Source: Arthrobacter sp. 31Y
GTDB taxonomy: Bacteria; Actinomycetota; Actinomycetes; Actinomycetales; Micrococcaceae
DNA length: 64,000 bases
Assembly: GCF_000526335.1 (NCBI RefSeq)
Contig: NZ_JAFW01000001.1
Coordinates: 4,712,001 to 4,776,000, forward strand
Reading direction: 5' to 3'
The notes under the pieces are model-generated. The model had not been told where the DNA came from. It did not search any database and saw only the letters and a program-made list of their open reading frames with translations. Below are positions 1 to 8,767 of this stretch, one piece after another. The number at the start of each line of letters is the position of its first letter. Within the stretch, counting starts at the first letter, position 1. The position numbers and the translations under genes were made by a program.

Positions 1-423
1 TCGGCGACGACGGCGGCGCAGTTTGGCGTCGAGCCAAGGGTGGCTATGTTGTCGTACTCTACTGGCGTATCCGGCGCCGGAACGGCGGTGGACAAGGTCA
101 AGCGTGCCACGGATATGGTGGCGGCTGCCCGGCCGGATCTTGCGGTGGACGGGCCCATACAATACGACGCCGCGGTGGATGCGGCCATCGCGAGTTCAAA
201 ACTGCCGTCCTCTGCTGTCGCGGGAAGGGCGACAGTCTTCGTCTTCCCTGATCTGAACACAGGCAACAACACCTATAAGGCCGTGGAACAGTCTTCCGGT
301 GCTGTCGCCGTCGGGCCTATTCTTCAGGGGCTCCGCAAACCCATCAATGACCTGTCCAGGGGATCGACGATCGAAGACATCATTAACACTGTTGCCATCA
401 CCGCTGTCCAAGCGCAGGGGTAG
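1..423 (+). CDS. pta: Phosphate acetyltransferase, C-terminal part (open at left edge)
   Basis: This is the last 140 codons of phosphate acetyltransferase, which interconverts acetyl-CoA and acetyl phosphate in the cytosol. The frame is open from base 1 and ends at TAG 421-423. It carries VAMLSYSTG and [14 protein letters not shown], both typical of the PTA_PTB catalytic domain. The N-terminal part lies outside the window, so I cannot tell whether it is the long form with an extra P-loop domain. Acetate kinase and phosphoketolase follow on the same strand at 5.2-8.7 kb, which supports the assignment. The intervening genes are mostly on the other strand, so pta is probably its own unit. Confidence 0.9.
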   Translation, partial: SATTAAQFGVEPRVAMLSYSTGVSGAGTAVDKVKRATDMVAAARPDLAVDGPIQYDAAVDAAIASSKLPSSAVAGRATVFVFPDLNTGNNTYKAVEQSSGAVAVGPILQGLRKPINDLSRGSTIEDIINTVAITAVQAQG

Positions 424-425
424 AG

Positions 426-904
426 CTAGCTCTTTTCATCCTGAGTGACCACCAGGACGGGGCACTTCGCATGGGCCGAGCAAGCCCGGCTGACGGATCC
501 TATGGGCTGATTGAGGAATCCGCCGGTGCCCCGCCTCCCCACGACGAGTAGTTGTGCGCCATGGCTTTCTTCGACAAGGATTTTGGCCGGTTCGCCGAAC
601 TTGACCGTCACTGTTAGATCCTCGGGGCGGTCCGCACCGAGGCTCGTTCCAGGGCTTCATCGACGAGCCGCTTGGCAGTGTCTTCCAATTCCGTGGTGAA
701 GCGTGTCAGTTCGGGCTCGAATCGCGAGGCCATGTAGTAGTCGGACATTCCAATACAGGTGATCACCTCCAGGGGGCCTCCCAACGCAGCTGCCATGCGG
801 CCGGCCATCTGCAAGGTGTTGGAGGAGTATTCTGATCCGTCAACGCCGACAACGATCCGATCAGAGCGCGATTGTGTATTCATGGGACCAGCCTGCTCTT
901 CCAC
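426..904 (-). pseudogene. Universal stress protein gene broken by a one-base frameshift
   Basis: Two adjacent minus-strand frames form one UspA-family domain. The first (904 to 614, or from ATG 883) holds the N-terminal strand RIVVGVDGSEYS. The second (to 426) holds the ATP-loop pattern GRRGTGGF-x5-GSVS and ends in CPVLVV. The join is near 640: the second frame extended upstream reads GADRPEDLTV, the normal linker of these proteins, and one added T (an A on the plus strand) after the codons for ERA restores a continuous protein of about 150 residues. This is either a recent pseudogene or a base-calling error. Neighbours (P-type ATPase, second Usp, PPOX protein) suggest a stress regulon. Confidence 0.8.
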
Positions 905-916
905 GTGCCCGCGCCA

Positions 917-935
917 CTAGGGTCGAAGGGCACGG
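917..935. repeat. 19-bp repeat, copy 1, upstream of the usp gene
   Basis: CTAGGGTCGAAGGGCACGG is repeated exactly at 3613-3631. Both copies lie just upstream of a leftward stress-type gene (usp here, the P-type ATPase there) and in the same orientation relative to it, so a shared regulatory site is more likely than chance. The protein that binds is unknown. Confidence 0.5.
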
Positions 936-951
936 ATCCGGCAAGCTGCCC

Positions 952-3552
952 TTAACGGGGGAGAGCCCCTCCGTGGCGCAGCCGTTTGTAGAGCCAGTCG
1001 GCGCCCAGCACGCCGGGAATCGCCAGGAGCGCAACGGCAAAGCCAGAGAGGGGAGGAGGGGCCTGACCCAGGATGCCCGCAATGGGAGGTACGTAGAGGA
1101 ACAGTGCCAACGCCGCCAGTTCCACCCCTACGGCCCACAGCAGCAACTTGTTGGTGAACCATCCCTGTTTCCACGCAGGAGCCGTAGCGCTGCGGCAAGC
1201 GAAGGCAGTTGCCAACTGGCCAAGGACCACCGCCGTGAACGCAGATCCTGACGCACCCATCAGTACTCCAGGGTCCAACGGATCCCCACGGCCCCAACCA
1301 CTGCCAAAGAGAACCACAGAGAAAGCACCCATGGCGAACAACGCCTCCGTGGGACCCATGACCGCGAACACCCTCAGCATGAGTTGCCGATCCAGGAGAT
1401 GCCGTTTTTCGGGAGGTCGGCTCAACACCCGTTTGCCTGGTGGTTCCGCCCCGAGGGCCAACGCAGGAAGCAGATCGGTTCCGATGTCCAAGGCGAGTAT
1501 CTGGAGGACGCCGAGGGCCAACGGGAATTGACCACCGGAAAGTGCCCAGATTACGAAGGGCGTGAGTTCAGCGACGTTGTCAGTCAGGTGGTAAGTGAGG
1601 AACCGGTGAATATTTGAATAGGTGGCCCGGCCCTGTTCTATGGCGGCGACGATGGTGGCGAAATGGTCATCCAGGAGCACAAGGTCTGCGGCCTCACGGG
1701 CCACATCGGTGCCGCTGAGTCCCATGGCGACGCCGATATCTGCTTGACGTAAAGCGGGACCGTCATTGACGCCGTCGCCGGTCATGGCAACAACGTGGCC
1801 GCGGCTCTGCAAGGCTTTTGCCACCCTCAGTTTTTGTTCGGGTGAAACCCGGCTCACCACCACTCCATCACGGTCCAGGAGCGCCCCGAGGACTTGTTCG
1901 TCATGGGGTAGGTCCGCGCCTTGAAAGACCAGATCCGGGTGCCCCAGCAGCCCGATTTCCCGTGCAATTGCTGCTGCTGTGGAAGGGTGGTCGCCGGTGA
2001 TCATCGCAATGCGGATTCCCGCACCCCTGGCGGTTTTGATGACATCAGCCACGTCCGGACGGGGTGGGTCATGGAGGCCAATGAGGCCTATTCCTTCGAG
2101 GTCCCGCTCAGCCTCTTCTGCGGACCGACTACGCCAGCTACCGGCTGTTCCAGGGAGTTCCCTCGTGGCGACAGCAATGACCCGCAGGCCTTTGGCAGCC
2201 ATGGTTTCTACTTCTTGGGAGAGTTGAGCGGCTTCGACTCCGCAGAGGGGAAGGACGGATTCCGGAGCCCCCTTCAAGTAAAGGGTATTACCCACAATCA
2301 CAGACTCTCTCCGACGGTCGGCGTCGAAAGCGAACCGTACCGATGACTGAATTTCCTGTGGTTCACTTCCCAAAATGCGGCGCATCAGAACGTCGATCGC
2401 TGCTTCCATGGGATCCCCGCTTGCCACCCATTCGTCGCCATGGAACACTGCGCGTCCCTGCGAAGCGGCTCGGGCTGCACCGGCCACCCGGAGGGCGGAT
2501 GACTGTCCCGGCCCTTCCACCAGGGCCTCGGGCTTATAGCCGTCACCGCTGACATATAGCGGCCCCTCCAACGTGAAGACCTCGACGGCGTTCATCCGGT
2601 TTTGCGTCAGCGTACCGGTCTTGTCGGTGCAAATGAAGGTGGTGGAGCCAAGGGTCTCCACGGCTTCAAGGTTGCGGACGAGTGCGTTTCTCGACGCCAT
2701 CCTCTGTGCACCCATAGCGAGCGACAGAGTAACCGTTGGCAGTAAGCCCTCGGGGATCAGCGCAACCGCAACGCCAATGGCAAACAGGAAGGAATCACGC
2801 CACACAATTCCGACGAGGAGCGAGACCACAAAGAACAGCCCGGCGACGGCGAGCGCCACGGTTGCAACCAAGCGGACTATTCTGCGCAGCTCCAGGGTCA
2901 AAGGAGTTGGCGGAGATGTGGTGCCGCTGGTCAGCGCTGCGATGGCTGCCAGCTTGGTGTTGGAGCCCGTGGCGGTCACCTGTCCTTCCGCTTGGCCATT
3001 GACCAGGAACGTTCCGCCCCACGCTGTGTCCGTCACGGTTTTGGGTACGGCCTCACTCTCTCCGGTGAGCATGGATTCATCGACGCTGCATGCTGACGCC
3101 GAGATGAGCTGCACGTCTGCCGGCAACCTGTCACCTGCGGTCAGGACCACCACATCTCCGGGTACCAAAGCACTGGCGTGAACGCTCTGAAGTCGATCAT
3201 CCCGCCGGACAGTGACTTCGGCCGGGAGCAGTCCTTGCAATCGTTCGGCTGCGTGTTGGGCGCGTTCCTGTTGAATATGGGCGAAAACGCCGTTGACGAT
3301 CACCACAATGATGATTGCTATGCCCAGTTGTGGCATGCCTGCCACGTAAGCGAGTCCCGCTGCAACCCACAGCATCAGGGCGAAGAAGTGCGTCAGCTCC
3401 CCGAGCAGTTTCCGCCATTGGGGGACCTTTCTGGCGGTGGGCAGAACGTTTGGTCCGAATCGTCGCAACAATTCGGCGGCGGCCTGCGAACTCAGGCCCT
3501 CGGCGCCGGGGGTCTCGGACAGCGAAGCCGGAGGTGTGTTCCCAAGGGACAT
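952..3552 (-). CDS. P-type cation-transporting ATPase (P2 type)
   Basis: An 866-residue membrane pump that couples ATP hydrolysis to cation transport. Visible in order: N-terminal cation ATPase segment (about 5-75), TGES actuator loop at 163-166, the membrane motif IPEGLLPTVTLSLA near 266, the phosphorylation motif DKTGT with Asp310, the hinge TGDGVND in the last third, and C-terminal membrane helices. PEGL and overall length fit P2 pumps (Ca2+/Mg2+/Na+ type, like mycobacterial CtpF) rather than heavy-metal P1B pumps, and there is no N-terminal metal-binding CxxC. The transported ion cannot be read from sequence. ATG 3552 has GAGAGAAG just upstream. CtpF is a DosR-regulon member in mycobacteria and a DosR-like box lies in the promoter gap. 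Confidence 0.88.
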   Translation of the reverse strand: MSLGNTPPASLSETPGAEGLSSQAAAELLRRFGPNVLPTARKVPQWRKLLGELTHFFALMLWVAAGLAYVAGMPQLGIAIIIVVIVNGVFAHIQQERAQHAAERLQGLLPAEVTVRRDDRLQSVHASALVPGDVVVLTAGDRLPADVQLISASACSVDESMLTGESEAVPKTVTDTAWGGTFLVNGQAEGQVTATGSNTKLAAIAALTSGTTSPPTPLTLELRRIVRLVATVALAVAGLFFVVSLLVGIVWRDSFLFAIGVAVALIPEGLLPTVTLSLAMGAQRMASRNALVRNLEAVETLGSTTFICTDKTGTLTQNRMNAVEVFTLEGPLYVSGDGYKPEALVEGPGQSSALRVAGAARAASQGRAVFHGDEWVASGDPMEAAIDVLMRRILGSEPQEIQSSVRFAFDADRRRESVIVGNTLYLKGAPESVLPLCGVEAAQLSQEVETMAAKGLRVIAVATRELPGTAGSWRSRSAEEAERDLEGIGLIGLHDPPRPDVADVIKTARGAGIRIAMITGDHPSTAAAIAREIGLLGHPDLVFQGADLPHDEQVLGALLDRDGVVVSRVSPEQKLRVAKALQSRGHVVAMTGDGVNDGPALRQADIGVAMGLSGTDVAREAADLVLLDDHFATIVAAIEQGRATYSNIHRFLTYHLTDNVAELTPFVIWALSGGQFPLALGVLQILALDIGTDLLPALALGAEPPGKRVLSRPPEKRHLLDRQLMLRVFAVMGPTEALFAMGAFSVVLFGSGWGRGDPLDPGVLMGASGSAFTAVVLGQLATAFACRSATAPAWKQGWFTNKLLLWAVGVELAALALFLYVPPIAGILGQAPPPLSGFAVALLAIPGVLGADWLYKRLRHGGALPR

Positions 3553-3612
3553 CTTCTCTCCAATGCAGGAATGCCTGTTCGATGAAAGACTCCACCGGGG
3601 AACTGTCCGCGT

Positions 3613-3631
3613 CTAGGGTCGAAGGGCACGG
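3613..3631. repeat. 19-bp repeat, copy 2, in the ATPase/PPOX divergent promoter
   Basis: Second exact copy of CTAGGGTCGAAGGGCACGG, 61 bp upstream of the ATPase start codon and 56 bp upstream of the rightward PPOX gene. It sits 6 bp from the AGGG-N8-CCCT box at 3637-3652. Confidence 0.5.
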
Positions 3632-3636
3632 TCGGG

Positions 3637-3652
3637 AGGGACCTTCTGCCCT
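3637..3652. promoter_or_regulatory. DosR/DevR-like box (AGGG-N8-CCCT)
   Basis: AGGGACCTTCTGCCCT, a 16-mer with inverted AGGG/CCCT ends, lies in the 134-bp gap between the divergent ATPase and PPOX genes. Its form resembles actinobacterial DosR/DevR operators. A second box of the same form is at 5060-5075. Assignment rests on form and gene context only. Confidence 0.45.
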
Positions 3653-3686
3653 ATAAGGGCGTAGCAGGAGGGGATAGGCTCGGCCC

Positions 3687-4193
3687 ATGGAGAATACATC
3701 GACGGATCAGGACACCAAAGAACTTAGCGTCCACGACTGCTGGAAGTACCTTCAATCGGTGTCCATCGGCAGGGTGGCCCTTATCAACGGCGAGGTACCG
3801 GAGATCTTTCCGGTGAACTTTGTCCCGAACTACGGGACTGTTCTTTTCAGGACTGGACCGGGGACCAAGCTCGACGTCCTTCGGGAAGGGGCGGTGATTG
3901 CGCTGGAAGCCGATGGGTTCAACCGTTACGGGACCGTGGCCTGGAGTGTCATCCTCAAAGGTAGCCCGGAGTTTGTGACCCAACCTGAAGACATCCAGGA
4001 GGCGGTGGAAGCTGGCCTTTCTCCTTGGCAGCCCGGCGCCAAGGACGTCCTGGTCAGGGTTACGCCATCGGAGATCAGTGGTCGCCGGTTCGTCATTGCA
4101 CCTCCGTCGAAGTGGTGGCCGCCGCTGGATCCCACCGCCTCTGACGTTCACGACGACGAAACTCAGGACGTCCCGCCCGGCACCGCTGGCTAG
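3687..4193 (+). CDS. Pyridoxamine 5'-phosphate oxidase-fold flavin-binding protein
   Basis: A 168-residue protein of the PPOX/NimA-like split-barrel family, which binds FMN or a related flavin and reduces small substrates. Recognisable are the N-terminal helix with LSVHDCWKYLQSVSIGRVAL, the barrel strand EIFPVNFV, and VLFRTGPGTKLDVL, followed by a proline- and acid-rich tail. ATG 3687 is preceded by AGGAGGGG. It is divergent from the ATPase, and its TAG overlaps the stop of the convergent Usp gene by 4 bp (CTAG, 4190-4193). Proteins of this fold accompany Usp and CtpF-type genes in dormancy regulons, which fits the context. The true substrate is unknown. Confidence 0.8.
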   Translation: MENTSTDQDTKELSVHDCWKYLQSVSIGRVALINGEVPEIFPVNFVPNYGTVLFRTGPGTKLDVLREGAVIALEADGFNRYGTVAWSVILKGSPEFVTQPEDIQEAVEAGLSPWQPGAKDVLVRVTPSEISGRRFVIAPPSKWWPPLDPTASDVHDDETQDVPPGTAG

Positions 4194-4990
4194 GGTCGGG
4201 TCAGGATGGTGGGGCACTGCACATGCAGGAGCACATGCTGGGCAACGGAGCCCAGCAGCACACTCAAACCTCCCCGCCCTTTGCAGCCCATGACCAGCAG
4301 CTGTGCTTCTCTTGCAGCAGCTATCAGCGCCTCTCCGGGGCTACGGGTGGTATCCAATACTTCCTTCACGACGACGGACGGGAACCTGTGGTTGACCTGC
4401 TGGACAGCCGCGCTCAGGACATTCCCGTCCCCGGCAAGCCCACCCTCGGGACCTGTTGCATGGACAATGATCAATCCATCGTCCAAACGTTGAGCCTCTC
4501 TGGCCGCTTGGTCCAGGGCATTGACTGACTCAGCGGAGCCGTCAACGCCAACCACTACTCCGGAACGCTGGTGAGGTGAAAGCCCCGGGACAACGGCTAC
4601 ATCGCACTTGCTGGTCACAGCAACCTGGAAACTGACCGAACCGTATCCCTGCCCTTCCGTGCCGGGTCCGCGGTCCGTGCCCACCACCACCATCGAGTAG
4701 GCCGGCGACAAGGAAGCAATAGTTGCGGCAGGTTCGCCAGATAATCGCTGAGTCGAAATGCCCACGTTGGGAAGGGCTGCCGCCAGCCGTTGCGCTTCGC
4801 TGTTGAGCAGGTCCTCAGCGCGGCTTAGGGCCAGTTGATGGTCGTTCTCCCGGGGGTAAGCCCACTCCCCGGGGACCACGTGGACCAGGGCGAGGCCAAG
4901 ATCAAGGGAATCCGCGCGGGCCGCAGCCCAGTCAGCCACAGGTGAGCCCGCCCGTGAGCCGTCAAGGGCAACCAGAATTTGCATCTTCAC
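4190..4990 (-). CDS. Universal stress protein with two tandem Usp domains
   Basis: A 266-residue cytosolic protein with two UspA domains, roughly 1-140 and 145-265. Domain 1 starts MQILVALDGSRAGSPV and has VVVGTDRGPG. Domain 2 starts GVVVGVDGSAESVNAL and ends with the full ATP-binding pattern GCKGRGGL-x5-GSVA and CPTIL. The degraded loop in domain 1 suggests that mainly domain 2 binds ATP. Tandem Usp proteins of this size are common in Actinobacteria and rise under hypoxia or stasis. The gene is divergent from ackA, and a DosR-like palindrome lies between them. The stop codon overlaps that of the convergent PPOX gene. Confidence 0.9.
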   Translation of the reverse strand: MKMQILVALDGSRAGSPVADWAAARADSLDLGLALVHVVPGEWAYPRENDHQLALSRAEDLLNSEAQRLAAALPNVGISTQRLSGEPAATIASLSPAYSMVVVGTDRGPGTEGQGYGSVSFQVAVTSKCDVAVVPGLSPHQRSGVVVGVDGSAESVNALDQAAREAQRLDDGLIIVHATGPEGGLAGDGNVLSAAVQQVNHRFPSVVVKEVLDTTRSPGEALIAAAREAQLLVMGCKGRGGLSVLLGSVAQHVLLHVQCPTILTRP

Positions 4991-5059
4991 GAACCGACGT
5001 TCCCTTCGGACTGCTAACGGTGGTGGTCTCCACTATCGGCGGGACGGCCCGCCGTCGCA

Positions 5060-5075
5060 AGGGCCGTAAGGCCCT
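5060..5075. promoter_or_regulatory. DosR/DevR-like palindrome between usp and ackA
   Basis: AGGGCCGTAAGGCCCT is a perfect 6-bp inverted repeat around GTAA. It lies 70-85 bp upstream of the tandem-usp start and 79-94 bp upstream of the ackA start, so it could serve both divergent promoters. It matches the AGGG-N8-CCCT form of the box at 3637-3652. Confidence 0.5.
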
Positions 5076-5153
5076 CCCACTGAACGGCTCAGTGCATTAG
5101 GGTCCAGAGGAGAGGCCTCGACCGTAGCCTTCCCGCGGAAGTGAGAGGAGAAC

Positions 5154-6302
5154 ATGCGTGTTCTTGTGCTGAATCCCGGCTCCTCATCGCTGAAGTACCA
5201 CCTGCGTGACACAGCAGCCGCCAACCCGGCTGCTGCCATTTTGACGTCCGGACAAGTCGACTGGCCACCGGACGAGCGTTCCAGCGCGACCCGCCTGCAC
5301 GATGCCTTTGACGAGCTGAATGTCACCGTGAAGCGCCTCGGTGCCATGCATCCGGAGGCTATTGGACACCGGGTAGTCCACGGCGGCCTGCGGTTCAGCG
5401 CCCCGGTTCGTGTCACGGCGGACGTGATAGCCGCCATTGATGAACTGCGTCCCTTGGCGCCGCTCCACAACCCGGCCAGTATTGCCTGCATTGACGCCGC
5501 CGGCAAACGTTGGCCGGATCTCCCACAAGTGGCCGTCTTTGACACGGCGTTCCACCGCACTATTCCGGACTTCGCCGCCCGCTATGCCATTCCGGAGGAC
5601 GCCTACCGGGCCCATCCAGTGCGGCGCTATGGCTTTCACGGTATCTCGGTGGAGATGGCCTGCTGTGACACAGCAGAGTTTCTCGACGTGGCGCCTTTGA
5701 CTGCGATAGTGGCCCATGTTGGCAACGGTGCATCCGTCACCGCCGTCAGGAAGGGGCTCAGCGTGGACACCTCCATGGGGATGACCCCCTTGGAAGGGCT
5801 GGTTATGGGAACACGCTCCGGAGACCTGGACCCGTCCGTGGTCCTACTGCTGCAACAAGAAGGCGCAACTGCCGACGAGGTTTACCAGCTTCTGAACCAC
5901 CGCTCTGGCCTTTTAGCTCTGGCAGGAACCGCTGACATGCGTGAGGTTGGTGCTGCTGCCCGCCAAGGAAAACCTGGTGCGATCCTCGCCCTGGACATGG
6001 CCGCCTACCGTCTCGCCAAGTACATAGCGGCCTACTCCATGGTGGTTGGCCGGCCTGACGCCCTGGTGTTCACCGGCGGCGTGGGTGAGAACTCTGCGCT
6101 GTTCAGGGCCAAAGTGGTCGCCTGGTTGGAACCGCTCGGGCTCGGGCTTGATCAAGACCTGAATACGTCCGTCCTGGCAGGCATCCGCAAAATCAGCACC
6201 ACGGACTCTACGTTTCCTGTGCTGGTAGTGCCCAGCGACGAAGAACGCGCCATTGCAGAATCGACGGCGGCCTTGCTCGCCATGCCCCCTATGGAAGGTT
6301 GA
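5154..6302 (+). CDS. ackA: Acetate kinase
   Basis: A 382-residue acetate kinase, slightly shorter than the usual 390-400. It converts acetyl phosphate and ADP to acetate and ATP in the cytosol. The start has VLVLNPGSSSLKY, the first phosphate-binding signature. Further on are GHRVVHGG, the FDTAFH loop, the RYGFHGIS signature and the FTGGVGENS motif near the C terminus. ATG 5154 has GAGAGGAG 5 bp upstream. xfp begins 8 bp after the stop, so the two are an operon: phosphoketolase makes acetyl phosphate, which AckA turns into ATP and acetate or Pta into acetyl-CoA. Confidence 0.95.
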   Translation: MRVLVLNPGSSSLKYHLRDTAAANPAAAILTSGQVDWPPDERSSATRLHDAFDELNVTVKRLGAMHPEAIGHRVVHGGLRFSAPVRVTADVIAAIDELRPLAPLHNPASIACIDAAGKRWPDLPQVAVFDTAFHRTIPDFAARYAIPEDAYRAHPVRRYGFHGISVEMACCDTAEFLDVAPLTAIVAHVGNGASVTAVRKGLSVDTSMGMTPLEGLVMGTRSGDLDPSVVLLLQQEGATADEVYQLLNHRSGLLALAGTADMREVGAAARQGKPGAILALDMAAYRLAKYIAAYSMVVGRPDALVFTGGVGENSALFRAKVVAWLEPLGLGLDQDLNTSVLAGIRKISTTDSTFPVLVVPSDEERAIAESTAALLAMPPMEG

Positions 6303-6309
6303 TCCCACC

Positions 6310-8730
6310 ATGAGCCTGGACGAGAACGCCACCGCTGCCGCCACTGAGCCGGAAGTTGAGAACTTTGACCTCCTGCACCGGTATTGGTCCGCGGCCAACT
6401 ATCTGACAGTTGCCCAAATCTATCTGCAGGAGAACCCCCTGCTCCAGGAGCCGCTGCGCGTAGAACACATCAAACCCAGGCTTCTAGGTCATTGGGGCAC
6501 GAGCCCCGGATTGTCCCTGATCTACGCACACCTCAACCGCCTCATTCGGCGCACCTCTGCGGAAATCCTCATGGTGACTGGCCCTGGACACGGAGGTCCC
6601 GCCGTCGTCGCCAATACCTATCTGGAAGGCAGCTACTCAGAGGTTTATCCGGCCGTTGGCCAAGACCTGAAAGGGCTTCGGAGACTGGTCCGGCAGTTTT
6701 CGACGCCGGGAGGCATCGCCAGCCACGTCGGCCCGGCCACGCCAGGCTCAATCCATGAGGGCGGCGAACTGGGCTACTCCCTCATGCATGCCACCGGCGC
6801 GGCCATGGACAATCCGGACCTGATCGTTGCTTGCGTCGTCGGTGATGGAGAGGCAGAAACCGGTCCGCTCGAAGGCTCCTGGAAGGCGCCCTCGTTCATC
6901 AACCCACTCAGGGATGGGGCAGTACTTCCCATCCTCCACCTCAACGGGCATAAGATCTCCGGCCCCACCGTCCTTGGCAGGCGCTCGAACACGGACGTAG
7001 CGTCATTGCTCGAAGCGCACGGTTGGGATCCCATCATCATCTCCGGCGACAACCCCGCCATCGTCCACCCTGCCCTGGCCTCAGCACTGGACTCGGCCTA
7101 CGCCTCCATCCGCGCCATCCAGTCCCACGCCCGCACAGAGGGAGTCACAGGACCCGCACGATGGCCGGCCATCATCCTGCGCACCCCCAAAGGATGGACA
7201 GGACCGGTGACAGTAGACGGAAAGCCCGTGGAAGGAACCCACCGCTCCCACCAAGTCCCACTGGCCGGAGTCAAGGAAAACCCCGACCATCTGAAGCAAC
7301 TTGAAACGTGGATGCGTTCCTACCGTCCGGAAGAACTCTTCGACGCCGACGGTCGCCTGATCCCCGAACTCGCCCAGCTCGCCCCGGACGGCGATTTACG
7401 CATGGGCGCACTGCCCGCCAGCCGGGGGATGGGAAGCAGGAACCTTGTAATCCCCGATCCTGGGCGATACGCCATCGAAACTGTTCCCCGCGGTGGCGTG
7501 ATGTACCAGAGCACCAAGCCGTTGGGGGAAATGCTCCGGGATATCTACCTCGACACTGCCGATGACCCCAGGTTCCGCCTCTTCTGCCCCGATGAAACCA
7601 ACAGCAACAGACTCGGAGCAGTCTTTGAAGCCACCGACAGATGCCTCCTCGAACCAGCCGCGACTCCCGAAGCCGCGCTCGCAGACGATCATGTTTCTGC
7701 CAGCGGACGCGTGATGGAAGTCCTGTCCGAACATTTGTGTCAAGGGTGGCTGGAAGGATACGTGCTGACGGGCCGCCACGGCCTGTTCGCGAGTTACGAG
7801 GCATTTGCAATGGTGAGTGCTTCCATGACTATTCAGCACGCCAAATGGCTGCAGCACGCAAGAGACCTGGACTGGCGGCAGCCCGTGCCGAGCCTGAACA
7901 TCCTGCTGACCTCTACGTGTTGGCGCAATGATCACAATGGGTTCAGCCATCAAGGGCCTGGTCTCATCGATACGGTTCTGTCTCTCTCCAGCACCGTCAT
8001 CCGTGTCTACTTCCCTCCTGATGCGAATACCTTGCTGGTCACCGCGGAACATATGCTGCAGAGCAAGGACTACGTGAATCTGGTAGTGATCGATAAGCAG
8101 GAGCATCCGCAGTACCTGACGCTCGACGAGGCGCGGGAGCATGCAGCCGTGGGCGCATCCACCTGGGATTGGGCCGGAAATGAGAATCCCGGTACCTCAG
8201 CTGGCAAGGCGCCGGATATTGTCCTGGCATGTGCCGGAGATGTTCCCACGCAGGAGACGTTGGCGGCCGCATGGCTGCTTAAGAAGCATGTCCCGGACTT
8301 ATCCGTCCGGGTGGTCAACGTGATGGATGCCATGGTCTTACCGCCCCCAGAGGTCCATCCACATGGGCTGGCGGGCGACAAGTTCGAAGAACTCTTCACC
8401 GCCGACGTGGACGTGGTGATGGCTTGGCATGGATACGCAAGAGCCCTGCACCAACTCCTGCACGGCCGCCCGCATCCAGAGCGGTTCCATGTTCGTGGTT
8501 ACAACGAGCAAGGCACCACCACAACACCATTCGACATGGTGGTCCTGAACAAGGTCAGCCGTTACCACTTGGTGATGGAAGCCCTACGACGGGCTCGTGG
8601 GCAATTTGCGGGCGCAGACCACCTGCTGGAGCTTTGCAAGGCGCAGCTGGACGCCCATTCTCTATACATCCGCGAGCACTTTGAGGACCTTCCAGAAATC
8701 AGGGACTGGGTGTGGACGCAGCAGCAATAG
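6310..8730 (+). CDS. xfp: Xylulose-5-phosphate/fructose-6-phosphate phosphoketolase
   Basis: An 806-residue thiamine-diphosphate enzyme that splits xylulose 5-phosphate (and often fructose 6-phosphate) into acetyl phosphate and an aldose phosphate. Visible are YWSAANYLTVAQIYL at the N terminus, GPGHGGPA, the ThDP signature GDGEAETGPLEGSW, the family stretch HLNGHKISGPT and the C-terminal HGRPHPERFHVRGYNEQGTTTTPFDM region (in parts). Start ATG 6310 is preferred over GTG/ATG positions inside ackA because GGAAGG lies 11 bp upstream and the family N terminus begins soon after. Length is typical. It forms an operon with ackA. Confidence 0.95.
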   Translation: MSLDENATAAATEPEVENFDLLHRYWSAANYLTVAQIYLQENPLLQEPLRVEHIKPRLLGHWGTSPGLSLIYAHLNRLIRRTSAEILMVTGPGHGGPAVVANTYLEGSYSEVYPAVGQDLKGLRRLVRQFSTPGGIASHVGPATPGSIHEGGELGYSLMHATGAAMDNPDLIVACVVGDGEAETGPLEGSWKAPSFINPLRDGAVLPILHLNGHKISGPTVLGRRSNTDVASLLEAHGWDPIIISGDNPAIVHPALASALDSAYASIRAIQSHARTEGVTGPARWPAIILRTPKGWTGPVTVDGKPVEGTHRSHQVPLAGVKENPDHLKQLETWMRSYRPEELFDADGRLIPELAQLAPDGDLRMGALPASRGMGSRNLVIPDPGRYAIETVPRGGVMYQSTKPLGEMLRDIYLDTADDPRFRLFCPDETNSNRLGAVFEATDRCLLEPAATPEAALADDHVSASGRVMEVLSEHLCQGWLEGYVLTGRHGLFASYEAFAMVSASMTIQHAKWLQHARDLDWRQPVPSLNILLTSTCWRNDHNGFSHQGPGLIDTVLSLSSTVIRVYFPPDANTLLVTAEHMLQSKDYVNLVVIDKQEHPQYLTLDEAREHAAVGASTWDWAGNENPGTSAGKAPDIVLACAGDVPTQETLAAAWLLKKHVPDLSVRVVNVMDAMVLPPPEVHPHGLAGDKFEELFTADVDVVMAWHGYARALHQLLHGRPHPERFHVRGYNEQGTTTTPFDMVVLNKVSRYHLVMEALRRARGQFAGADHLLELCKAQLDAHSLYIREHFEDLPEIRDWVWTQQQ

Positions 8731-8767
8731 GCTTCCACCGCAGGTCCAGTGTTCATAGTCTGTGCTC

